From: GCA-002727735 sp038134525
GTDB taxonomy: Bacteria; Bacteroidota; Bacteroidia; Flavobacteriales_D; Parvicellaceae
Assembly: GCA_038134525.1 (NCBI GenBank)
Contig: JAYPVI010000018.1
Span: 1 to 55,621 of the forward strand
Direction of reading: 5' to 3'
DNA length: 55,621 bases
The notes beneath the pieces were generated by a model. It made no database searches. It worked only from the letters and a program-made list of their open reading frames with translations, and was not told where the DNA came from. Of this stretch, positions 34,097 to 41,763 are shown piece by piece. The translations under genes and the position numbers were made by a program. Position 1 is the first letter of the stretch. Every line of letters begins with the position of its first letter.

Positions 34097-35179
34097 TTAT
34101 TTTTCATTCATCACTTTGGTTTGTCTATTAATAGACTCCTGATGAATTGCTCTAAGTACTTTGCTCATAAATTCTTCAGTTAATCCGTTATTAACACCAT
34201 GTTGGATTCTAGTCTCAAGTAATTGCTCCCATCTGTTCGATTGAAGTATGGTGACTTGGTTTTCTTTTTTATGGATTCCAATTTTTTCAGCTACATTCAT
34301 TCTTCTTTTTAATACATCTACCAGCTCGTTATCTAAGTCATCAATTTCAATTCTTAACTGTTCTAATGAAGATCTGAATACAGGGTCTTCTATATTAGCT
34401 TGTCTAAAAACTAGTTTTTCTAAAATTTCATCTAATTGTTTTGGAGTAACTTGTTGTGCATTATCACTAAGTGCTTTTTCAGGATTTATATGAGTTTCAA
34501 TCATAAGTCCATCATAGTTCATGTCAAATGCTTTTTGTGAGACTTCAAAAATAAGACTCCTTTTACCAGCAATATGACTAGGGTCACAAATCATTGGAAT
34601 GCCTGGAATTCTTCTTCTAAGTTCAATAGCTAATTGCCATTGCGGAATGTTTCTATACTTTGTATTGTTATAGGCAAAGAAACCTCTATGAATTGCAGCA
34701 AGTTTTGTTAGCCCAGCGTCAGCAAATCGTTCAATAGCACCAACCCAAAGATTCACTTCGGGATTAATGGGATTTTTAATCATAATAGGAATATCTTCTC
34801 CTTTTAAGGCATTGGCTATTTCCTGTACTGCAAAAGGATTAACAGTTGTTCTTGCCCCTATCCAAAGCACATCTACTTTTTGTTTTAATGCTTCTTCAAC
34901 ATGGTAAGCATTGGCTACCTCAGTTGTAGTTGATAAGCCTGTTTCTGCTTTTACAGTCTGTAACCATTCCAAACCAATACGTCCAATTCCCTCAAAACTA
35001 TTGGGTCTTGTTCTAGGTTTCCAAATCCCTGCTCTAAATAGTATGTTTTGATGAGACTTTAAAGCATTTCCAATAGCTAACATTTGTTCTTCTGATTCTG
35101 CACTACAAGGACCTGCAATAATCAGGGGTTTATTAAAATGGATAGGCCAGTTAGCTGTTGCACTTAAGTTTATTGTCAT
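34097..35179 (-). CDS. DAHP synthase fused to chorismate mutase
   Basis: 360 residues. N-terminal KDSA/AroG-type Ibeta DAHP synthase (~1-260) with IIAGPCSAES, RAGIWKPRTRPNSFEGIG and MICDPSHIAGKR; C-terminal AroQ chorismate mutase (~270-360) with LEQLRIEIDDLDNELVDVLKRRMNVAEKIG. Makes the first shikimate intermediate from PEP and erythrose 4-phosphate; the mutase turns chorismate into prephenate, which the other enzymes of this operon use. The mutase may also give feedback control of the synthase, as in similar fusions. Overlaps tyrA by 4 bp; last gene of the operon. Confidence 0.93.
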   Translation of the reverse strand: MTINLSATANWPIHFNKPLIIAGPCSAESEEQMLAIGNALKSHQNILFRAGIWKPRTRPNSFEGIGRIGLEWLQTVKAETGLSTTTEVANAYHVEEALKQKVDVLWIGARTTVNPFAVQEIANALKGEDIPIMIKNPINPEVNLWVGAIERFADAGLTKLAAIHRGFFAYNNTKYRNIPQWQLAIELRRRIPGIPMICDPSHIAGKRSLIFEVSQKAFDMNYDGLMIETHINPEKALSDNAQQVTPKQLDEILEKLVFRQANIEDPVFRSSLEQLRIEIDDLDNELVDVLKRRMNVAEKIGIHKKENQVTILQSNRWEQLLETRIQHGVNNGLTEEFMSKVLRAIHQESINRQTKVMNEK

Positions 35180-36018
35180 TTGTCCAGTATTTTCTTTATT
35201 CCGTTTGCTTTATTAATGAGTTTATTTAATTCTTCTTTATCGTTGTTTGTAATGGCTTTTTTAAAATCATGAAGTTTTTCTATATAATCATTCAACACAG
35301 CTAATATATTGTTTTTGTTTTCTGTAAATATGGGTGTCCACATTTCTTTGTTTGATTTGGCTAATCTCACAGTTGATTCAAAACCACTACCAGCCATATT
35401 AAGTATGTTTTTTTCATCTTTTTCCTTATCCATTACACTAAGAGCTAAACAGAAGGAACTTATATGTGAAATATGCGAAACATAAGCACTGTGTACATCA
35501 TGGTCTTTGGCTCTCATAAAGATATTGTGCATTCCCAAATGATTATACAGATCCAATGTTTTATGAATAGCATAATCGCTTGAATCCTCTTTATTACAAA
35601 TGATATTTATTTTGTTCTTAAATAATCCCACATGTGCTGCATCAGGTCCAGAAAATTCTGTTCCTGCAATGGGATGAGTAGCGACAAACTGGTTTCTTTT
35701 TGGATGTAAATTGATTTTTTCAATAATATTTTCTTTTGTGGAACCTACGTCAATTACAATTTGATTTTCAATAATATCCAATACACTTTTAAGCACATCT
35801 GGGCTCACATTAACAGGTGTGGAGATTATTATGAAATCTGCTTTTTCTATTCCTCTTTTTAGTTCGTTTATTTCATCAACTACTCCACATTGTAGTGCTT
35901 TTTTTTGATGCACTTTGTTTATATCTACTCCAATGATCTTACTACAATATTTCTTTTGTTTTAATTCCAAAGCCATGGAGCCTCCAATCAATCCTATTCC
36001 TACAACAGTTAAAATCAT
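35176..36018 (-). CDS. tyrA: Prephenate dehydrogenase
   Basis: 280 residues. N-terminal NAD-binding fold with VGIGLIGGSMALELK (~5-19), the STPVN and IDVGSTKENI elements and the catalytic His in THPIAGTEFSGP (~115), then the helical dimerisation domain with HDVHSAYVSHISHISSF. Oxidatively decarboxylates prephenate to 4-hydroxyphenylpyruvate for tyrosine. Shorter than ACT-bearing forms: no regulatory domain follows. Between aminotransferase (2 bp) and DAHP synthase gene (4-bp overlap). Confidence 0.93.
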   Translation of the reverse strand: MILTVVGIGLIGGSMALELKQKKYCSKIIGVDINKVHQKKALQCGVVDEINELKRGIEKADFIIISTPVNVSPDVLKSVLDIIENQIVIDVGSTKENIIEKINLHPKRNQFVATHPIAGTEFSGPDAAHVGLFKNKINIICNKEDSSDYAIHKTLDLYNHLGMHNIFMRAKDHDVHSAYVSHISHISSFCLALSVMDKEKDEKNILNMAGSGFESTVRLAKSNKEMWTPIFTENKNNILAVLNDYIEKLHDFKKAITNNDKEELNKLINKANGIKKILDK

Positions 36019-36020
36019 TT

Positions 36021-37169
36021 TTAATCTATTCGATTTATAATTGTATTTAGTGTGGTTTCATTGATACATAAAGACATTCTAACAAATCCTTTCCCCTTGC
36101 TTCCAAAAATGCTTCCTGGGGTTACAAAAACTCCGTATCGTTCTAGCAATAAGTCTGTAAAAGCGATATCACATGTGTTAGTAGAATTTATCTTCCCCCA
36201 AATAAATAAACCTGATGCTAATTTGTCATATTCTAGACCTAACATATCAAATATTTGCCATGCTAATTTTCTTCTTTTTAAGTATATTTCATTTAATTCG
36301 AGATACCATTCTTTTCCAAGTGAAAGAGCTTTAACGGCTGCTTTTTGGGTGGCATAAAACATACCTGAATCCATGTTGCTTTTCACCTTTAAAATACGTT
36401 GAATATTTTGTTCATTGCCTGCAATCATACCAATTCTCCATCCGGCCATATTGTGGGACTTACTTAATGAGTTTAATTCTAAAATATGGGATTTGTATTG
36501 TTTTAGTCTTAGGAGGCTAATTTGATTGTGGTTTAATATAAAGCTATACGGATTATCATGACATATAAGAATGTTATGTTTTTTTCCAAATGCAGCTATT
36601 TTTTTGAAATCTTCAATTGTTGCATTGGCACCCGTAGGCATATGAGGATAATTAATCCACATAATCTTAACCTTTGATAGGTCCTTTGTTTCAATTGAAG
36701 CCAAATTGGGTAGCCAATTGTTTTCTGGAGATAGTTCATAGTTAATAATATCTGCTTCAACTATTTTTGATGCTGAAGCGTAAGTGGGGTAACCAGGATT
36801 GGGAACTAATACTTGATCACCTTTATTTAGGAATGCAAGTGAAGTATGCATAATTCCTTCTTTAGATCCAATGAGCGGTAAAATTTCTTTATCAGGATCA
36901 AGAGAGACGCTAAAATAATTTTTATACCAGGACGAAATGGCATCTCGTAATTCGGGAATCCCTTTATAGCTTTGGTATTGGTGTGCATGTGAAGCACTTA
37001 AAGATTTATTCAACTCTCTTATGATACTTTCATGTGGGTGTAAGTCAGGACTACCAATACCTGCATTAATAACATTAACCCCATTGTTTTTCAATACTTC
37101 AATTTCTCTCAATTTCTTAGAAAAATAATATTCTTCAATATGTTGAATTCGATTTGCTTGTTCCACCAT
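36021..37169 (-). CDS. PLP-dependent aminotransferase, aromatic branch
   Basis: 382 residues, fold type I class I/II. PLP-lysine motif SLSKSHNMAGWRIG (~230), NAGIGSPDLHPH near the N-terminus, NPGYPTYASASKIVEAD for substrate binding, YPHMPTGA, and the C-terminal Arg in KGFVRMSLCIN. Sits between pheA (1 bp) and tyrA (2 bp), so it most likely turns phenylpyruvate and 4-hydroxyphenylpyruvate into Phe and Tyr. The sequence also resembles LL-diaminopimelate or aspartate aminotransferases, and operon context decides the call. Confidence 0.85.
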   Translation of the reverse strand: MVEQANRIQHIEEYYFSKKLREIEVLKNNGVNVINAGIGSPDLHPHESIIRELNKSLSASHAHQYQSYKGIPELRDAISSWYKNYFSVSLDPDKEILPLIGSKEGIMHTSLAFLNKGDQVLVPNPGYPTYASASKIVEADIINYELSPENNWLPNLASIETKDLSKVKIMWINYPHMPTGANATIEDFKKIAAFGKKHNILICHDNPYSFILNHNQISLLRLKQYKSHILELNSLSKSHNMAGWRIGMIAGNEQNIQRILKVKSNMDSGMFYATQKAAVKALSLGKEWYLELNEIYLKRRKLAWQIFDMLGLEYDKLASGLFIWGKINSTNTCDIAFTDLLLERYGVFVTPGSIFGSKGKGFVRMSLCINETTLNTIINRID

Positions 37170-37170
37170 A

Positions 37171-38004
37171 TTAATTCACTAAATTATTTTCATATTTCCC
37201 AAGACAATAAAGTTCATTCACCATTTTTTTGAGTTGCTTAAATGCAGATTGAAATTCATTTTCATTGCCAAATAGAATATCTACATAGAAAAAATATTCC
37301 CAAGTTTTTCCCATTTCAGGAAATGATTGAATTTTAGTTAGGTTAATCTTGTTTACTGCCAAACAAGCTAATGCTTCTGAAAGGCTACCAATATTATGTT
37401 TTACAGAAAAGCAAATCGTAGCTTTATTTGAAGCTTTAGAAAATTCTTTTTCTTTTGAAATAAGTAGAAAACGAGTGAAGTTATTAGAGAAAGTTTCAAT
37501 ATTGTGTTCAATAATATCTAATTCATAGATATGTGCAGCAGTTCTACTTGCGATTGCGGCTACGTTTTTTAGTTTATTTTCTTTTATAAGTGCAGCACTC
37601 TTTGCTGTGTCTTCTTTTTCAACAGTTTTTTTAGTAGAATGTTGATTGATAAAAGCTTGACATTGTCGAAGAGCCATAGGATGAGACCAAATTTCATCAA
37701 CATTATGAAGTTTAATACCAGGATATACCATAAGTTGGTGCGAAATGGGCATATATGTCTCTCCAATTATGTTTAGGTTATATTGTTTAATAGAAGCATA
37801 GTTAGGTAAAATACTTCCTGCTAATGAGTTTTCTATAGCCACAAAACCAAATCCTTCATGTTGTTTAGTATGTTGAAATACTTGTTCAAAAGTGTCGCAA
37901 TAATTGTAGTGTATGTCCTTATTATTAAGATAAATCCGACATGCTTCTTCGTGAAATGAGCCTTTTACCCCTTGAATGGCAATATGTAATGGTTTTTGCA
38001 CCAA
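37171..38004 (-). CDS. pheA: Prephenate dehydratase with ACT domain
   Basis: 277 residues. Catalytic region (~1-185) with IAIQGVKGSFHEEA, ENSLAGSILPNY and the TRF motif in NNFTRFLLIS; ACT domain (~195-270) with SVKHNIGSLSEALACLA and KIQSFPEMGKTWEYFFYVD, the Phe-binding ESRP-like segment being SFPE. Converts prephenate to phenylpyruvate; the ACT part normally gives inhibition by Phe. There is no ATG at the conserved start: the frame opens with TTG at 38004 followed directly by GTG at 38001, either of which could initiate. First gene of the aromatic operon. Confidence 0.92.
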   Translation of the reverse strand: MVQKPLHIAIQGVKGSFHEEACRIYLNNKDIHYNYCDTFEQVFQHTKQHEGFGFVAIENSLAGSILPNYASIKQYNLNIIGETYMPISHQLMVYPGIKLHNVDEIWSHPMALRQCQAFINQHSTKKTVEKEDTAKSAALIKENKLKNVAAIASRTAAHIYELDIIEHNIETFSNNFTRFLLISKEKEFSKASNKATICFSVKHNIGSLSEALACLAVNKINLTKIQSFPEMGKTWEYFFYVDILFGNENEFQSAFKQLKKMVNELYCLGKYENNLVN

Positions 38005-38080
38005 AATTTTATGGAATTTTTAAAATAGCTGACGAATATATTTAGATATTTCTGATCTAAAAAATTTGGATGAATAAGAT

Positions 38081-38088
38081 TATCTTTG
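38081..38088 (+). promoter_or_regulatory. Putative -7 element TATCTTTG
   Basis: TATCTTTG matches TANNTTTG and ends 15 bases before the aminotransferase ATG at 38104, the same spacing as at the TonB receptor gene. It also argues for initiation at 38104 rather than at the TTG at 38086, which lies within the element. Confidence 0.45.
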
Positions 38089-38103
38089 AAAGAAGATCAA
38101 AAA

Positions 38104-39018
38104 ATGGTACACGGCACACATAATGCAAAACATGACGATAGAAATGAAAATATTTTTATCAATGTTAATGGATTATTTTTAAGAAGAAATGATGCTAAAA
38201 TTAGTGTTTTCGATAGTGGATACTTAGTTGGTGATGGAATTTGGGAAGGCATTAGATTAACTAAAGGAAGATTAATCTTCCTAGAAGATCATTTGAATCG
38301 TCTATGGCAAGCGGCAAAAGCCACATCTATCCAATTTCCTTATTCAAAAGAAGAACTTACTGCAATTATCTATCAAACATTAGAGAAAAACAACATGGAA
38401 GATGGGGTGCATGTTAGAATCATGATTACGAGAGGAATAAAAAAAACACCTTCACAAGATCCTAGATTAACAATTTCTGGTCCAAACCTAGTAGTAATTC
38501 CAGAGTATAAAATAGCAGATGATGCGTCAAAAGTAACAGGTCTTAAGTTATTTACTTCAACCATTAGGAGAGGCTCTCCTGATTATTTAGATCCTAAGTT
38601 AAATTGCCATAGTAAGTTACATGAAGTTCAAGCTCTAATCCAAGCTATAGAAGCAGGTGCTGATGAAGCTTTAATGCTAGATATCCATGGATTTGTTTCC
38701 ACATGTAATTCCACCAATTTCTTTATGATTAAAAATGGCACAGTCATTACCTCTACTGATCAATATTGTATGAACGGGATTACCAGACAAAAAATCATTG
38801 AAATTTGCAAAGAGAACCAAATTCCTATAATCGAAAAGAATTTTTCTTTATATGATGTTTATGATGCTGATGAATCTTTTGTTACGGGAACTTTTGCTGG
38901 TATTTCTCCTGTAATTTCAATAGACGGAAGAATCATTGAAAATAAATCAAATATTAAAATCTCAGCGACTTTAAGTTCCTTGTATAAAAAGAAGATATCT
39001 TCTTATGTTGAATCATAA
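38104..39018 (+). CDS. Class IV aminotransferase (branched-chain/D-amino acid type)
   Basis: About 304 residues from the ATG at 38104. Fold type IV PLP enzyme: SVFDSGYLVGDGIWEGIRLTKG at the start, RIMITRGI, the PLP-lysine segment LNCHSKLHEVQA (~175), and the C-terminal EALMLDIHGFVSTCNSTNFFMI and GITRQKIIEICKENQI. Related to IlvE, D-amino acid transaminase and ADC lyase; the exact substrate cannot be told. One base separates it from a sulfotransferase gene, so the two very likely work on the same metabolite. Confidence 0.87.
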   Translation: MVHGTHNAKHDDRNENIFINVNGLFLRRNDAKISVFDSGYLVGDGIWEGIRLTKGRLIFLEDHLNRLWQAAKATSIQFPYSKEELTAIIYQTLEKNNMEDGVHVRIMITRGIKKTPSQDPRLTISGPNLVVIPEYKIADDASKVTGLKLFTSTIRRGSPDYLDPKLNCHSKLHEVQALIQAIEAGADEALMLDIHGFVSTCNSTNFFMIKNGTVITSTDQYCMNGITRQKIIEICKENQIPIIEKNFSLYDVYDADESFVTGTFAGISPVISIDGRIIENKSNIKISATLSSLYKKKISSYVES

Positions 39019-39019
39019 A

Positions 39020-39736
39020 ATGAAAAAGATCATGTTGTGGTCTAGTCCGAGAAATATTTCTACGGCTTTAATGTATTCCTTTGCACAAAGGAGCGACACA
39101 AAAGTGGTTGATGAACCCTTTTACGCTTATTACTTAAAAAACAAGGCTCCGAAGTTAAAACATCCTGGTAAAACTGCTATTCTGGAATCGATGTCCACTG
39201 ATTTTGATGAAATTGTTAAATCTCTAGCATCTTATAACAAAAAAAGATTATTGTTTGTGAAAAACATGACACATCATTTAATGGAAACTCCCATTGATTT
39301 TTCATATGAATGGCTTCATATTATTCTCACTAGACATCCAGACAATGCCTTCAATTCATTTAAAAAAGTAATTTCTAACCCTACACTAAATGATCTTGGT
39401 TATAAACAGCAATATGAGCTAGCCATGAAGTTACATTCAAATAACATCCCTTATTACCTTCTTTCTTCAGAGAAATTATTGCAAAATCCAAGTTCTGAAT
39501 TGCAAAGACTTTGTAACTACTTAGAAATTCCATTTTATGATGCCATGTTATCTTGGAATAAAGGACCAATTAATGAGGACGGTATTTGGGCAAAGTACTG
39601 GTATGAAAATGTGCACAATAGTGAAGGCTTTAGGCCTGTAACTAAAAGTATATCCAAGCAAACAGCTGAAAACGATACCATTATTTTGTCTAGGCAATAC
39701 TATAATAAATTGTTGAGCCTAAAACTGAAAGTTTAG
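39020..39736 (+). CDS. Sulfotransferase-like protein
   Basis: About 238 residues from the ATG at 39020, one base after the aminotransferase stop. The 5'-phosphosulfate loop appears as WSSPRNISTALMYSFAQR (~7-24), and a second conserved region is ILTRHPDNAFNSFKKVI (3'-phosphate-binding Arg/Ser pattern). The family is annotated as sulfotransferase-like and may use PAPS, or act on phosphates instead. Cytoplasmic. Short proteins of this kind accompany class IV aminotransferases in several lineages as I recall, but the product is not known. Confidence 0.75.
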   Translation: MKKIMLWSSPRNISTALMYSFAQRSDTKVVDEPFYAYYLKNKAPKLKHPGKTAILESMSTDFDEIVKSLASYNKKRLLFVKNMTHHLMETPIDFSYEWLHIILTRHPDNAFNSFKKVISNPTLNDLGYKQQYELAMKLHSNNIPYYLLSSEKLLQNPSSELQRLCNYLEIPFYDAMLSWNKGPINEDGIWAKYWYENVHNSEGFRPVTKSISKQTAENDTIILSRQYYNKLLSLKLKV

Positions 39737-39787
39737 AATAAATTCTATTAGGATGTTTTAATACGTAAAAATTTAAATTAATTTTTA

Positions 39788-39795
39788 TAAATTTG
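39788..39795 (+). promoter_or_regulatory. Putative -7 element TAAATTTG
   Basis: TAAATTTG matches TANNTTTG and ends 20 bases before the ATG of the TPR-LuxR regulator. No good -33 TTG is visible at the expected distance. Confidence 0.35.
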
Positions 39796-39815
39796 AGTAT
39801 TACAATCTGTTAAAA

Positions 39816-41612
39816 ATGAATTTAAAATTAAAATTATTACTCATTATTATACTCATAAGTCGATTTGATATAGTAGCTCAGCGTAATTTATATTTTGATT
39901 ATAACAAGGTAGATTCCAAAGTTGTACTTGATACAATTAATACAATAAAATATTCGAATCCTAATAAAGCCATATCTCTTTCCTTTGAAGCTTTAGAATT
40001 TTATTTAAATAAGGGGCCTTCAACTGTTTCTTCTTCTATTTACAATATTTTGGGCGAAGTTTATTTAAAGAAAGATCTTCCAGTTCTAGCCTTATCTTAT
40101 TTTACGGATGCTATTCTTGAATTTGAGCTAACACCTAAATCACAAAGGCTCGACCAAAATGTAAATATGCCACCATGGATTTTAATTAATCTAGGTAATA
40201 TTTATTTCAACCAAGGACAAATTCTTAAATCAATTGAAAAATATTCACTCGCTGAGGACAATTTTGGATTAGTTGACGAGGTTGTAGTTAGAGATCGGGG
40301 GTTGGCGACTACGTATAATAATAAGGCTCTAGTGTATATCGAAATGGGTAAGTTTAAAGATGCATTGGATTTTTTGAATATGGCCTTATCCATCCGATCC
40401 AAAAATGATAAAATATCTGATATAGCTCATTCATACAAATCACTTTGTGAATTGTATTTTAAGTGGAATTTGCCTAAAAAAGCATTACAATTCGAACGGA
40501 AAGTAGATAGTCTTTTTCAGTTCATGCAAAATCATCCTGAATACCTTCTTGAAAAGTCTGATTGGACATCTTCTATGGATTACGATATATTAAAGAGTTA
40601 CGTTGGTAACTGTTTTGAGTATAAAGGAGATTACTACTTAGCTATTGAGGATTATGAAAATGCGGTTCTTTCATTCGCCTCTGCTGAATCCTATTATGAA
40701 AAATGGCCTTTTCAGTTAATCAAAATGCTGAATAATAAAACAATTGCATTATTGGGTCAAAGGCAATATAAATCAGCTATTCAGACCAATAATCAAGTAA
40801 TAGGTTTAGCCAAAGAAAATGACTTAAGCAAAGAGTTAGAAAGAGCTCTTCAAATTAAAATACAGATTTTAGACAAAGGAAAGAATTACTCAAATTTCAC
40901 TAATAAAGTAGATTCTTTAGTTAATCTATTAGAGGATAGGTATTCCTCACAAATTTCTCAACTTTTATCAGGTATAGAAATCAAAAATGAAATCTTCTTA
41001 GGTCAACGAAAAAACGAGGAACAAGAGTCATTTACTCAGAAAATAATTTTTATTTCAATTATTATAATATTGATACTAGGTTTTCTTACTGCCTATTTTA
41101 TTTCTAGAAAAGTTTATATTGAGAAACAAGTTGTGATAGCAAATCAAAATCAAAAATTAGCTACATCTGATCTGGAACACAAGAAACGTGAGTTAGCTAT
41201 GCTTTCAACTAATATTGTTCAAGAAAACGAATTAATGTCCTCAATATTAAAAGATTTAAGATACTATGTGTCATTACTTAAAACTCCAAAGGATCAAAAA
41301 TTATTTGTTCCTCTTATAAATAGTTTAAATCGTTCTCTTAATGATAAACGTAAAGATGATAATTATGCGGACCAATTTAGCGCTGCATATCCAGGTTTTT
41401 TGGAATACTTAGCAAGAACATACGCAGAACTCTCAACTTCAGATTTAAAATTATGTACTTTCTTGAGGATGAATTTAAATACTAAGGAAATTGCAGATAT
41501 TATGGGTCTTTCTGTAAGATCAGTAGAAAGTAGACGTTATAGACTTAGAAAAAAGATTAATTTGAATAAGGAACAGGATCTCGTAAGCTTTTTAATAAAG
41601 TTAAATTACTAG
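39816..41612 (+). CDS. Membrane TPR regulator with LuxR-type HTH
   Basis: 598 residues. Signal peptide (~1-21), a periplasmic TPR array (~25-390: YNILGEVYLKKDLPVLALSYFTDAI, NLGNIYFNQGQILKSIEKYSLAE, NNKALVYIEMGKFKDALDFLNMALSI), one transmembrane helix (~409-431, IIFISIIIILILGFLTAYF), a cytoplasmic coiled coil (~440-490) and a C-terminal LuxR/GerE helix-turn-helix (~545-590, LNTKEIADIMGLSVRSVESRRYRLRKK). It has no kinase or receiver domain, so it would bind DNA directly from the membrane. This one-component plan is widespread in Bacteroidota. It lies 151 bp upstream of the giant adhesin gene on the same strand, making it a candidate regulator of it. Confidence 0.87.
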   Translation: MNLKLKLLLIIILISRFDIVAQRNLYFDYNKVDSKVVLDTINTIKYSNPNKAISLSFEALEFYLNKGPSTVSSSIYNILGEVYLKKDLPVLALSYFTDAILEFELTPKSQRLDQNVNMPPWILINLGNIYFNQGQILKSIEKYSLAEDNFGLVDEVVVRDRGLATTYNNKALVYIEMGKFKDALDFLNMALSIRSKNDKISDIAHSYKSLCELYFKWNLPKKALQFERKVDSLFQFMQNHPEYLLEKSDWTSSMDYDILKSYVGNCFEYKGDYYLAIEDYENAVLSFASAESYYEKWPFQLIKMLNNKTIALLGQRQYKSAIQTNNQVIGLAKENDLSKELERALQIKIQILDKGKNYSNFTNKVDSLVNLLEDRYSSQISQLLSGIEIKNEIFLGQRKNEEQESFTQKIIFISIIIILILGFLTAYFISRKVYIEKQVVIANQNQKLATSDLEHKKRELAMLSTNIVQENELMSSILKDLRYYVSLLKTPKDQKLFVPLINSLNRSLNDKRKDDNYADQFSAAYPGFLEYLARTYAELSTSDLKLCTFLRMNLNTKEIADIMGLSVRSVESRRYRLRKKINLNKEQDLVSFLIKLNY

Positions 41613-41630
41613 TACGTCATTACCACTCGT

Positions 41631-41693
41631 TTATTTTAAATTTTCACATTTATTAACATTTCAATGCTCCATTTCTACTCATTATTTTAAATT
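41631..41693. repeat. Two direct copies of TTATTTTAAATT ahead of the giant gene
   Basis: The 12-bp sequence occurs at 41631-41642 and 41682-41693, 51 bp apart, each preceded within a few bases by a similar ACTC-containing stretch (CCACTCG and CTACTCA). It falls in the 151-bp gap between the LuxR-type regulator gene and the giant secreted protein gene. Could be paired regulator sites or AT-rich coincidence. Confidence 0.35.
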
Positions 41694-41763
41694 AAGGATA
41701 TAGCTATTATGTAATTTATTTACTTCTATTATTTTCGAATTAAATGTACATTTTTTCATCTCT

